DNA from: Bradyrhizobium sp. Leo170
Lineage (GTDB): Bacteria; Pseudomonadota; Alphaproteobacteria; Rhizobiales; Xanthobacteraceae
Assembly: GCF_004296405.1 (NCBI RefSeq)
Contig: NZ_PSRR01000039.1
Location: forward strand, 1 to 39,403
Reading direction: 5' to 3'
Length of the DNA stretch: 39,403 bases
The position numbers and the translations under genes were made by a program. The notes under the pieces are model-generated. The model saw only the letters and a list, made by a program, of their open reading frames with translations. It was not told the origin of the DNA and did no database searches. How positions within the stretch are numbered: position 1 is the first letter of the stretch; the number at the start of each line of letters is the position of its first letter. Below, one piece after another: positions 10,195-19,400 of the stretch.

Positions 10195-11575
10195 TTGGAG
10201 CCCCGTAATCGTGAAGGGGCCGCCGACCGGCCACGGTCGGCGGAGGGAATTGATAGCGGGCGGGTGATTGTCATCGGCCCGTATATGCGCACGCGCCGCG
10301 GCGACGCCGAGGCGCAAACGGAGGCTTCTGTCCGCGACTTCGAGGGGCGGATTGAGGAAGCGGCCGGGCTTGCCCGTGCCATCGATCTTGCGGTGATCGA
10401 CAGCGTGATTGCCCCGGTCAGCCAGATCAGGCCGGCGACCTATCTCGGCAAAGGTAAGGTCGAGGAGATCGCCGGCCTCGTCGCCGGCCACAACATCGAA
10501 CTCGTGGTGATGGATTGCGCGCTGTCGCCGATCCAGCAGCGCAACCTGGAGAAGGCCTGGAACACCAAGGTGCTCGACCGCACCGGCCTGATTCTGGAGA
10601 TCTTCGGCCGCCGCGCCAAGACCAGGGAAGGCGCACTGCAGGTCGAACTCGCGCATCTCAATTACCAGCGCAGCCGGCTGGTGCGGTCATGGACCCATCT
10701 CGAGCGCCAGCGCGGCGGCTTCGGTTTCATGGGCGGCCCCGGCGAAACCCAGATCGAGGCCGACCGGCGGCTGATCGGCGAGCGCATCACCAAGCTCGAA
10801 AGCGAGCTGAAGAAAGTGCAGGCGACGCGGCGATTGCACCGCGCCGGCCGCCAGCGCGTGCCGTACCGCGTGGTGGCGCTGGTCGGCTACACCAATGCGG
10901 GCAAGTCGACGCTGTTCAACCGGTTGACCCGTGCCGACGTCCAGGCCGCCGACATGCTGTTCGCGACGCTCGATCCGACCTTGCGCGCTGCATCTGCCGC
11001 ATGGCGGCAAGGCGATGCTGTCGGACACCGTCGGCTTCATCTCCAACCTGCCGACACAGCTCGTCGCGGCATTCCGGGCCACGCTGGAAGAGGTGCTGGA
11101 AGCCGACCTCATCCTCCACGTCCGCGACATCTCGCATGAGGATGCCGAGGCTCAGGAGCGCGATGTCGAGGCGGTGCTGCGTCAGCTCGGGATCGATCCC
11201 GATGCCGACGGCGGCCAGCGCATCATCGAAGTCTGGAACAAGATCGACCGCTTCGATCCTGAGGAGCGGGCGAATTTGCGCAACATCGCCGCCCGTCGCC
11301 CGCCGGAGCGGCCGGCTTTCCTGGCCTCCGCCTGGAACGGGGAGGGCATCGACGAACTCCTCGCCGCCATCGAGGATCGGCTGGCGGCAAGGCGCATGAC
11401 GCTGGATCTGTCGATCGATGCCTCCGACGGCGCCGGCATTAGCTGGCTGCACCGCAATTCCGAGGTGCTCGACAAGAAGCTGCACGACGGCCGCTTTGAT
11501 ATGACCGTGCGCGTCGACGAGACCAAGCGCGATATTGTCGTGTCTCGCTTCGACGCCGTGCCGCATGTGATGTGA
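10195..11575 (+). pseudogene. hflX: Ribosome-associated GTPase HflX, frameshifted
   Basis: The first part (TTG start at 10195, frame 1) has the HflX N-terminal domain and the glycine-rich [19 protein letters not shown]. It also has the G1 loop GYTNAGKST and [11 protein letters not shown]. After about 10985 the family sequence continues in frame 2: [17 protein letters not shown] (G3), later EVWNKIDRF (G4), to a stop at 11575. Restoring TTG CGC GCG CTG needs two extra bases in the GC run at 10982-10988, so a 2-bp deletion is inferred. Restored length is about 460 aa, normal for HflX. As written, the frame-1 product stops at 11139 and loses G3-G5. A sequencing error in the GC run is a real alternative. 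Confidence 0.88.
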
Positions 11576-11586
11576 GCGGAAGCGCC

Positions 11587-11671
11587 GTAGCCCGGATGGA
11601 GGCAGCGCAATCCGGGACCGATCGAGCCATAGGCAAGAACCCCGGATTTCGCTTACGCTCCATCCGGGCTA
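11587..11671. repeat. Inverted pair of REP-like palindromes between hflX and mazG
   Basis: Copy 1 (11587-11616, plus) reads GTAGCCCGGATGGAG... to ATCCGGG. Copy 2 (11641-11671) is the same unit inverted. Each folds on CCCGGAT/ATCCGGG arms, and the two copies can also pair with each other. They lie between convergent hflX and mazG and could act as a bidirectional terminator. Copy 2 overlaps the 3' end of mazG and supplies its last codons and stop. I recall similar TAGCCCGGATGGAGC units as widespread in Bradyrhizobium, but did not verify this. Confidence 0.75.
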
Positions 11672-12483
11672 GGAACGCCCTTCGCCTCGTTCCACAGCGC
11701 GTCCATCTCCTCCAGCGACGCTTCTCCAAGCGAGCGTCCACGCGCCTCTAGCCCGCGCTCGATATAGGCGAAGCGGCGCTCGAATTTGGCGTTGGTGCCG
11801 CGGAGTGCGGTTTCCGGATCGGCGCCGACGTGCCGCGCGAGATTGACCGCCGCGAACAGCAGGTCGCCGGTTTCTTCCGCCAGTTCATCAGCATCGGCTC
11901 CGTCGAGCGCTGCCTCGATCTCGTCGGCCTCCTCGCGGATTTTCTTCAACACCGCGCGCGGATCATTCCAGTCGAAGCCGACGGTCGAGGCCTTGCGCTG
12001 CAATTCCATCGCGCGCGTCAGGGCAGGCTGGCCAGCCTTGATCCCGGACAGCAACGATTTGTGCCCGACCTCTTCCGGCGGCCGGCGGGCCGCACGCTCA
12101 GCCTTCTCCTCAGCCTTGATGCGATCCCAGACTTCCTTGACGTGGGAGGGAGCAAGATTGCCGTCCTTGTCGGCGAACACATGCGGGTGCCGCCGGATCA
12201 TCTTCCTGGTGATCGCCTCTACGACATCGCCGAACGCAAAGGCGTTCTGCTCCTCTGCCATGCGGGCGTGGAACACCACCTGCAGCAGGAGATCGCCGAG
12301 TTCTTCCCTGAGATCGTCGAGGTCGCCGCGGGTGATGGCGTCCACCACCTCATAGGCTTCCTCGATCGTGTAGGGAGCAATCGTCGCAAAATTCTGCTCG
12401 AGATCCCAGGGGCAGCCGGTCACGGGCGTGCGCAGCGCGGCCATGATCTCAAGAAGGCGTGAAATGTCGCGGGAAGGGGTCAT
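11653..12483 (-). CDS. mazG: Nucleoside triphosphate pyrophosphohydrolase MazG
   Basis: This 276-aa protein hydrolyses NTPs/dNTPs to NMPs, a house-cleaning role that in some bacteria also moderates (p)ppGpp. It has two MazG repeats. The first is CPWDLEQNFATIAPYTIEEAYEV, less three residues the usual signature, with metal-binding EELGDLLLQVVFHARMA. The second is EADEIEAALDG...EETGDLLFAAVNLARHVG. The open frame extends to 12696, but ATG 12483 (MTPSRDISRLLEIM) matches the family start. The last codons (SPDGA-stop) lie inside the REP-like repeat, so the C-terminus was probably rewritten by repeat insertion. Divergent from queC. Confidence 0.94.
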   Translation of the reverse strand: MTPSRDISRLLEIMAALRTPVTGCPWDLEQNFATIAPYTIEEAYEVVDAITRGDLDDLREELGDLLLQVVFHARMAEEQNAFAFGDVVEAITRKMIRRHPHVFADKDGNLAPSHVKEVWDRIKAEEKAERAARRPPEEVGHKSLLSGIKAGQPALTRAMELQRKASTVGFDWNDPRAVLKKIREEADEIEAALDGADADELAEETGDLLFAAVNLARHVGADPETALRGTNAKFERRFAYIERGLEARGRSLGEASLEEMDALWNEAKGVPSPDGA

Positions 12484-12610
12484 GCGGGCACCAGAATTCT
12501 GCTTGTCCCGCTTTATGCCGTAAGCGATGGCCCGATCCCAGCGGAACGCGCTGAAATATGCCGATTTCCACCGGTTGGCCGCCGTCGCAGGTGGTGCTAA
12601 AGCGAGCGCC

Positions 12611-13339
12611 ATGAGCGAAGATTTGTCGTCCGAAACAACGCTGGTGCTGTTCTCCGGCGGGCAGGATTCCACCACCTGCCTCGCCTGGTCGCTCAAGCAT
12701 TTTGCGCGCGTCGAAATGCTCGGTTTCGCCTATGGCCAGCGCCACGCGATCGAGCTCGAATGCCGGGAGGGGCTGATTTCCGGCATCAAGGCGCTGCGGC
12801 CGGACTGGGCTTCAAAGCTTGGCGAGAGTCACACGCTGGAAATCCCGACGCTCGCCGAAATCTCAGACACTGCGCTGACGCGTGACGTCGCGATCGCGAT
12901 GGGAGCGGACGGCCTGCCCAATACGTTCGTGCCTGGCCGCAACCTCGTATTCCTCACCTTCGCGGCCGCGCTGGCCTACCGGCGCGGCATCCGCCACATC
13001 ATCGGCGGCATGTGCGAGACCGATTATTCCGGCTATCCCGATTGCCGCAACGAGACCATCAAGGCGCTGCAGTCGGCGCTCAGCCTCGGCATGGCCAGGA
13101 ATTTCGAACTGCACACGCCGCTGATGTGGCTCAGCAAGGCCGAGACCTGGAAGCTCGCCCACGAACTCGGCGGCACTGGCCTGGTCGACCTGATCCGCGA
13201 GCACTCCCATACCTGCTATCTCGGCGAACGCGGCGCGCCGCACGATTGGGGCTACGGCTGTGGCGAATGCCCGGCGTGTACGCTGCGGGAGAGGGGATGG
13301 CGGGAATATGCGGAGCGTGATCCCGTCTCGCGCATGTAG
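12611..13339 (+). CDS. queC: 7-cyano-7-deazaguanine synthase QueC
   Basis: This 242-aa enzyme converts 7-carboxy-7-deazaguanine to preQ0 with ATP and ammonia, on the way to queuosine in tRNA. The PP-loop is [18 protein letters not shown], and [18 protein letters not shown] is the family signature. The zinc site is formed by Cys in HTCYLGERG and the cluster [12 protein letters not shown] 12611 is chosen over an upstream in-frame start at 12527 because the PP-loop should begin about 12 residues from the N-terminus. It stands alone here; no queD, queE or queF is in the window. The 127-nt gap to mazG shows no clear promoter. Confidence 0.95.
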   Translation: MSEDLSSETTLVLFSGGQDSTTCLAWSLKHFARVEMLGFAYGQRHAIELECREGLISGIKALRPDWASKLGESHTLEIPTLAEISDTALTRDVAIAMGADGLPNTFVPGRNLVFLTFAAALAYRRGIRHIIGGMCETDYSGYPDCRNETIKALQSALSLGMARNFELHTPLMWLSKAETWKLAHELGGTGLVDLIREHSHTCYLGERGAPHDWGYGCGECPACTLRERGWREYAERDPVSRM

Positions 13340-13344
13340 AGCCG

Positions 13345-13509
13345 TCAGTGCGGGGGCAAGCGCCTGCCGTCGGGCTCAAGCTGCGCAGAGATGTCGCGGA
13401 GCTCTTTTAAACAACCGCGAATGGTGAGGCGCGCCTGCAACTGGATCAGCGTCTTGCCTTTCAGTGCTTGCTCGATGGCTTGGATCTTGGCGACGGCATC
13501 TTCGATCAT
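13345..13509 (-). CDS. Small protein of unknown function (54 aa)
   Basis: ATG at 13509 is preceded by GAGGGAG at 9-nt spacing, a good ribosome site. The product begins MIEDAVAKIQAIEQALKGKT and continues as a mostly helical, charged protein. Leu/Ile/Ala spacing suggests a short coiled coil, and the end is polar and Pro-rich. I do not recognise a family. Its stop at 13345 lies 5 nt past the convergent queC stop. It is supported by the ribosome site, the compact fit and the amino-acid make-up only; conservation was not tested. Confidence 0.45.
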   Translation of the reverse strand: MIEDAVAKIQAIEQALKGKTLIQLQARLTIRGCLKELRDISAQLEPDGRRLPPH

Positions 13510-13610
13510 CGACTCGGCTCCCTCTGCCTTTAAGGCATTGGTAACCGAATGAGGGTTAACGAGATGTTAAGTCGCATTGGTTTGCGCAGGCGATCGCACG
13601 GGCCAATGAA

Positions 13611-13638
13611 AATGCCACGCTCTTTCGAGCGTGGCATT
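13611..13638 (-). terminator. Intrinsic terminator after the 13659-14387 gene
   Basis: AATGCCACGCTC (13611-13622) and GAGCGTGGCATT (13627-13638) form a perfect 12-bp stem with a 4-nt loop. Read on the minus strand, the 3' arm runs straight into a TTTT tract. It sits 20 nt past the stop of the leftward gene. The rest of the gap (13510-13610) holds GTTAAC-rich sequence with no recognised element. Confidence 0.8.
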
Positions 13639-13658
13639 GATGTACCATAGGCGATCTT

Positions 13659-14387
13659 CTACGCGGCTTTTTCGGCTTCGAATGTTTGTGGTGGCGGCGA
13701 ACTGTCCGAATGTGACTCTGTCGCGACGGCGCTCGCTGGATTCAAGTCTGTCGGCGCGCTCGCCGCCGGCTCGGATGAACTGGAGGAATAGGCTACCTCC
13801 GCTGAATCCTCCGGAGCGCTGAGTGCGGTCTGAACCTGAGAAATCGCGTCCGCGGACGCTTGCTCTGCCTGCGCATCGGGGGGCGTCGTTGCAGTGAGGG
13901 CGACGGTAGTCTGCTCCGTGGTCTCGACTTGTGATGTGATCTCGGGCTGCGCTTCGGCATGAACGGCCTGCGCTGCTTCCGCAACGACAACCTGATCCGC
14001 CGCAGTCGTTTCGGGCTCGGCAGATGCCGACGTCGCATTCAACTCTGGTGCAGCCTGCTCCGGCTGCGGTTGGGTGACGGTCTGCAGGCCGAGGTCGGCG
14101 GAGACATCGCTGATCAGCTTGTCGATGGCGAGCAGCGCCCGGAATTCGGGCACGCTTGCAAGATGTTGCCGGCACTTCGCCTTGGCGGCTTCGAGCGCTT
14201 CAACGACTTCCGCAGCCATCGACTGCGCGGCCGCCAAGCCCTGCAAGGTATCAGCGACCTGTTGCGTCGAACTCTCCACCAGCAGGAAAGCCGAATACTG
14301 CGGAACGGCTTTCAGATGCTCGTTGTATTCGTTACGCACAGAGCGAAGCGAATTCACAATGTTACCAAAAGAGACAACCCCAGACAT
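13659..14387 (-). CDS. Protein of unknown function with helical N-terminus and acidic low-complexity tail
   Basis: This 242-aa protein is not assigned to a family. Residues 1-100 look helical: FGNIVNSLRSVRNEYNEHLK and later VADTLQGLAAAQSMAAEVVEAL, less two residues, have amphipathic spacing. Residues about 105-242 are Ala/Glu/Thr/Ser/Pro-rich, with repeated Q-T-x and A-E-x runs, and are probably disordered. There is no signal peptide or membrane segment. AGGGGGAT precedes ATG 14387 and a strong terminator follows, so it is a single-gene unit, divergent from the nuclease-ATPase cassette. The helical half is somewhat like phasin or other granule/partition proteins, but that is only a resemblance. 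Confidence 0.7.
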   Translation of the reverse strand: MSGVVSFGNIVNSLRSVRNEYNEHLKAVPQYSAFLLVESSTQQVADTLQGLAAAQSMAAEVVEALEAAKAKCRQHLASVPEFRALLAIDKLISDVSADLGLQTVTQPQPEQAAPELNATSASAEPETTAADQVVVAEAAQAVHAEAQPEITSQVETTEQTTVALTATTPPDAQAEQASADAISQVQTALSAPEDSAEVAYSSSSSEPAASAPTDLNPASAVATESHSDSSPPPQTFEAEKAA

Positions 14388-14610
14388 TATATCCCCCTAA
14401 CTCCCACTGTTGGGATTTCGCGACGCTATTTCAAAATTTTTCTGTATTCAATTTGAAATTGAGATGAATTCGTGATGTTCTGAACGGGGCGGGCTGCAGA
14501 ACTAATCGATTACCTTTTTCACCGCAGTTATCGACCATTTTGTCTTGTGATCGTCACACTGGACGTTCGCTGTCCGGTTGTAACGGTATTTTTGTTGGCT
14601 GTGATCGATC
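14388..14610. other. AT-rich divergent intergenic region before the nuclease-ATPase cassette
   Basis: This 223-nt gap is much AT-richer than its surroundings and must hold promoters for both directions. It contains the 13-bp palindrome CAATTTGAAATTG (14449-14461). Weak overlapping -35-like TTGAAA (plus) and TTGAAT (minus) lie in or beside that palindrome, with poor -10 partners. No attachment site, tRNA end or insertion-sequence end was seen. Confidence 0.4.
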
Positions 14611-15678
14611 GTGGCTGGGGAGATCGTTACACAAGATTCAATTGGCCGCGTCGTACTGAACGCGACGCCGGGAAAGGTATTGGTTCTCGCCGGGCTCGAC
14701 GGAGCCATGCTTGGCCGTGTGATAGACCAGCTCGAGGCCAAGCCGGATTCTCGTCGTGCGCTGTTTACGCGGCTGTCACGGGCGCAGACGACCGATGCCG
14801 CGGTTCAGCAATTGACGGAGCAGCTTGCCGACACTGCGCAGCGGTTATGGCCTGTTTGGTTCACCGACATTAGTTTTGCCGGATGCCGATCTGACGTGCT
14901 GGGCCAACTGGCCGCATCTGCGATCGTGCGCCGCGCTGCGGCCGATATCAATGACTTGCAGATGACTTGGGCGGAGGCTGCAACTAAACTGGCGTTGGAT
15001 CAAAGACGTCCGCGCGTTCGGAACGTGCCTGCGGAGGTCGAAGTGGCGCAGCTTGCGCTCGCGATCAGCCGCCATGGCCTTGCGTTGGTCATCGATGCCG
15101 AGCAGGCCTGCGCGGACTCCAACCCTGCCGCCATTGTTTATACGCTGGAATGGATCGCTCAACTTACCCAATGCGTAGTGGTCGCGCTGTTTCGCGCGTT
15201 GCCGCCGCACCAGCCGCCCTTCGACCGCATCCTCTATGACGCCCGCGTCCTGGTGGTGGAAGAGGGGCTCGATCAGACAGAGATACCGGCGCCTTCAACG
15301 GACACAGTCTGGCTCGCGCCCTGGATGGGTTCGCCACATCCGCTCAGTGAAACGGAACAGCGCCTCGAGAAGGCACTGCGCGGCGATCAGGAATTGGCGC
15401 GCTTGTTCGACTGCAACCAATTCATCGAAACCGTTCGCGGATCGCGGCCGAAAGTGGATTTCGTTTGGACGCAGGGCCGGATGGTCATCGAACTCGATGG
15501 CTATGGCAGCCACGGCAATCGCGCCGCCTTTATGTATGACCGGCATCGCGATTACGAGCTCATGCTGAGCGGATATACGGTCTTGCGTCTTGCCAACGAC
15601 GAGGTTGCGCAGGACGTCGGAAAAGCCGTTGAGAAAATCCGGGACATCGTCCAGCTTTGCCGCGGTCGGATCAAATGA
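14611..15678 (+). CDS. Protein with C-terminal DUF559-like PD-(D/E)xK nuclease domain
   Basis: This is the first gene of a three-gene overlapping cassette (355 aa). The C-terminal part (about 255-350) has the DUF559/VSR-like endonuclease layout: KVDFVW with D283, then MVIELDGYGSH with E294, D296 and H301. R-x-x-DYELMLSGYTVLRLANDEV completes it. The first 240 residues match no family I know. They alternate strands and helices (VLVLAGLDG, LALVIDAEQA, CVVVALFRAL, RVLVVEEG) like a P-loop or Rossmann fold that lacks a Walker A. The GTG at 14611 is the first possible start, since an in-frame stop lies just upstream; no good ribosome site is seen. The stop overlaps the next start (ATGA, 15675-15678). 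A DNA nuclease role is inferred. Confidence 0.75.
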   Translation: MAGEIVTQDSIGRVVLNATPGKVLVLAGLDGAMLGRVIDQLEAKPDSRRALFTRLSRAQTTDAAVQQLTEQLADTAQRLWPVWFTDISFAGCRSDVLGQLAASAIVRRAAADINDLQMTWAEAATKLALDQRRPRVRNVPAEVEVAQLALAISRHGLALVIDAEQACADSNPAAIVYTLEWIAQLTQCVVVALFRALPPHQPPFDRILYDARVLVVEEGLDQTEIPAPSTDTVWLAPWMGSPHPLSETEQRLEKALRGDQELARLFDCNQFIETVRGSRPKVDFVWTQGRMVIELDGYGSHGNRAAFMYDRHRDYELMLSGYTVLRLANDEVAQDVGKAVEKIRDIVQLCRGRIK

Positions 15679-16463
15679 GCGAGGCAGCAGTGGCGAAAGC
15701 AAAGCAACCGAAGGCTGAAAAGAAAGCGAAGAAGGCTGAAGCCACAGCCTCGGACGGGGCCGGTCGGAAACGCAAGAGCGCCGCCGCAAGTCCGAAGAAG
15801 AGTCCGGCCAAGCCGCAAAAGACCGCAGAGCAAGTCCGCACAGAGAAGCAGACGCTTGCGATGTGGGGATTGTTGAGCGAAGGGGGCGCGGCGTATGGCG
15901 GTAAATTGAAGCCCAGGATCGATCCGCCCGAACGGAGCGCGCTCGAGCAGGCAGGTCTCGTTGAGGTCACGACAGTTAAGCGCGCCTACTTGCTTACCGT
16001 CACCGACAAAGGTTGGGATTGGGCGGAGCAACATCTCGGTGATCCCTTGCCGGACAATGTCACCGGCGCTTCCGTCCTTCATGGTTGGCTCGCGCGGTTG
16101 CACACTTTCCTGCAGGCGCGCGGCCTGCGTCTGTCGGATTTCTTCGTCGAGCAGTCCGTACCGGTGACCGACGCACCGGCTGCACAACACCGGCCGGAAC
16201 ATGCCGTGCTGCGCGAGCGTATTCGGGCGGCGTATCAGGAGGTTGCAGGAGGTTTTGATCGTCGCCTGCTGCTCCGCGACCTGCGCCCGCGTCTTGCTGA
16301 CCTCGACCGCCAACAGGTCGACTCTGCACTGATGCAGATGGTGCGCGACGGCGAGGCATCATTGATGCAACTCGACTATCGCCCTGACGTCACGGACGAG
16401 GACCGCGCCGCTTCGCTGCAGATTGGCAATGAACCCAGGCATATTATCTGGATAACAGTGTAA
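15675..16463 (+). CDS. Cassette middle protein: Lys/Ala-rich tail plus winged-helix-like regions
   Basis: This 262-aa protein has a strongly basic, Lys/Ala/Pro-rich N-terminus (residues 1-50, histone H1-like), likely disordered and able to touch DNA. Residues about 55-125 (TLAMWGLLSEGGAAYGGKL, then LTVTDKGWDWAEQHL) look like a winged helix. Residues about 180-262 look like a second one: LLLRDLRPRLADLDRQQVDS followed by MVRDGEASLMQLDYRPDVTD, ending EPRHIIWITV. ATG 15675 overlaps the nuclease gene stop. Its own TAA shares a base with the next ATG (TAATG, 16461-16465). It may be a DNA-binding adaptor between nuclease and ATPase. I do not recognise the family. Confidence 0.7.
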   Translation: MSEAAVAKAKQPKAEKKAKKAEATASDGAGRKRKSAAASPKKSPAKPQKTAEQVRTEKQTLAMWGLLSEGGAAYGGKLKPRIDPPERSALEQAGLVEVTTVKRAYLLTVTDKGWDWAEQHLGDPLPDNVTGASVLHGWLARLHTFLQARGLRLSDFFVEQSVPVTDAPAAQHRPEHAVLRERIRAAYQEVAGGFDRRLLLRDLRPRLADLDRQQVDSALMQMVRDGEASLMQLDYRPDVTDEDRAASLQIGNEPRHIIWITV

Positions 16464-19400
16464 TGACAGAATTAGATGTTTTGCGTGAAGTGGATTTCAA
16501 CTGGGCACGTCAGTTGCGAAGCGTCTGGCGAGATCAAGCCTACAGCGTATCGGCGATTCATCAGGACGTTGTCGAAGACGTCATGGCCTATTTTCTCAGG
16601 AATACGCGCGAACCCGAGCCCGACAACGAGCCACTTGGGCGCGTCATTCTCGGTGGGGCAGGGCACGGTAAGACCCACCTTGTCGGAGAACTCAGACGCC
16701 GTGTCTGGGAGGAGGATGGCACGTTCATTCTGCTCGATTTCGTCGGCGTCACGGATTTTTGGGCGTCGGCGGCACTCGGATTTCTCAACTCGCTCCAGAT
16801 CAGGGTCGACGGGCGCCAAATACAGTATGATCGTCTAATTCAAAAGCTCATCTCCCTTCTCAGCCTGCAATCGCAATTGACTGAAATCGCAGCCCGGTAC
16901 AAGGGACGGCCACGTGAATTGATGGCTGAGTTGGTCAAGACCTTCATCACGGCGCTGACACGTAGAGACCGTGCAAAAACGCAGCAGCATGGCGATATCG
17001 TCCGCGCGCTGGTGATGCTGATTTCGGATGACCTCGAGTGCGCCAGCATTGCGCATGGCTGGCTGCAGGGCATGGAATTGGATACGGCGAATCTGCGTGA
17101 TCTCGGGTTCGTGGCGCTGCGCAAGCCACCGATCGAAATCGTGCGCGGGCTCTCGTGGTTGTTCAGCCTCGTTGGGCCTACGATGATCGCGGTCGACCAG
17201 ATCGATCCGATCATCAGCGAGGCTAGCATTGAGAGACGCCAGTCGGGGGCGCTCACCGGTGCCGAACAACTGGAGACGCAGTCGATCATCGAGAAGCTCG
17301 TCGAGGGCCTGATGGGTCTTCACGAGGTGAAGCAACGGGCTGTAACGATCATTTCGAGCCTCGATGTGTCATGGGAGGTGCTCAAATCGCGCTCGACGGT
17401 TGCCGTGGATGCGCGTTATCGTCAGCCTACCCGCTTAAATGCGCTATCGCAGCCGCAGATGGCGCAGATGCTTGTCGCGGCCCGTCTGACGCCTGCTTAC
17501 GCAACCGTTGGATTTCCGGCGCCGTACGAAACATGGCCATTCGCCCCGGAGGCGTTTGGGACAGCGGTCGGATTTACGCCGCGTCAACTGCTGAAGGCCT
17601 GCGACGATCACCGGCAGCGTTGCATCGCTGCAGGCGAGGTGCTGATCTGCAAGTCGTTTGGCAATCAGCCAGTACCAGCGCCACCGCCTCCACCGTCCGA
17701 TCTGCAGGCCATGTTCGAGCGTGCGCGAAGTGCTGCGGTGGTCGATGGCTTATTTGAGAAAGCCAACGAGAGGCGTTTGGCAGACATTCTGGCCGTAACG
17801 CTGGACGTCTATGCCAGGCAGCTCAATCTGCCCGACGACATCGATGTCGCTTCGCAGCAGGACCCTGACCAGCAGCGGCCGTCACTTCATGGGCGGCTGA
17901 CATTTACCTTCCGTAGCGAAGCCGATCGCGAGCAGCATTTCTGTTTTCGCGTCATTTCGCACGGCAATGCCATTGCATTCCAAAGCCGACTTCGCGCGGC
18001 CATGACAGCTTCTGGCGTCGACCGCGCGCTTGGTTTCAGGCATCTGTTCATCCTGCGCAGGGATGCAACCCCAGGTGGGGCAAAGACCAAGCAGCTTGTC
18101 GAAAAATTTGAACAAGCGGGCGGCAAGTTCGTCGCTCTCAGCGATGATGATCTGCGGACCTTTATGGCGCTCAACTCCATGACGGAGCGAAAGCCCGAGG
18201 GGTTCGATGCCTGGCTGCGCGAGAACAAGCCGTTGTTCGAGACGTCACTGTTTCGTGCGGCAGGCCTTGCGCCGCCTGCGTTCCTGCCGTCTGCGCCACC
18301 GCCAAACGGACCGGGTCCGGACGGCACCGCAGCCGATACAACACGGGACCGAGCGGCGGCCACTCCCTCACCGGCGCCGTCACCCAGGCCGATGCCCGGA
18401 GCGACTGCATCGACAAGCCCTCACAAGCCGGAGCCGCAAGAGACGAACGCCGGGCGGGATATTCCGCTCGGCCATCGCTACGACCGTGGCACCGCTGGCA
18501 CGCCCGTGAAACTCGCAGCCGATCTCCTGCCGCGGCATGTTGCGATCCTCGCCGGCAGCGGCTCCGGCAAGACGGTCCTGCTACGCCGGATTGTCGAGGA
18601 AGCCGCGCTGCTGGGTATCCCTGCAATCGTCCTCGACACCAACAACGACCTTGCGCGACTGGGCGATCAGTGGCCCGCGCCGCCGGATGGCTGGACCGAG
18701 GACGACGCAGGCAAGGCCGCCAGGTACGGCCGTAACGTCGATGTTACGATCTGGACGCCCGGCCGCAACGCCGGCCGCCCGATGTCGCTGGCGCTGCTGC
18801 CGGACTTCGCCGGTCTTGGTGACGACGAGGACGAGCGCGCGCAGGCGATCGAGATGGCGCGCGCGACGCTGGCGCCGTTTATCGGGGCGAGAGGCGCCAA
18901 TGCCCAATTGAAAGAGGGGGTCTTGGCCGATGCCTTGCGGACGTTCGCGAGGGAAGGCGGCGGAAGCCTGGAGCGGTTGATCGACACCCTGTCGGAACTT
19001 CCCGAGGAGGTCAGCCAGATTGACGGCGCGCCAAAGCTCGCTGCCGGCATGGCGAACTTGCTGCGCGCGGCGATCGCGACCAATCCGCTACTGCAATCGC
19101 GCGGCGTGCCGCTCGATCCCGAAATCCTGTTCGGCACTGATCCGGACAGGACCCGGATATCCGTCATCAACTTCTCGGGGCTGGCGAGCGACGAGGCCAA
19201 GCAGTCGTTTGTCAATCAGTTGCAGATGTCGCTGTTCACCTGGATCAAGCGTCATCCGAGCCCCACCGGGCGGCTATTGGTGCTCGACGAAGCGCAGAAC
19301 TTTGCGCCCTCGATGAAGACGACGCCCTGCAAGGAAAGCACGCTGGCGCTTGCGGCCCAGGCCCGCAAGTACGGGTTGGGGATGATCTTTGCCACGCAGA

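Noticed and set aside
10981..10995. Programmed ribosomal frameshifting in hflX
   Set aside because: No slippery sequence, stem or pseudoknot typical of such sites was seen, and HflX is not known for it; a 2-bp deletion or sequencing error is simpler.
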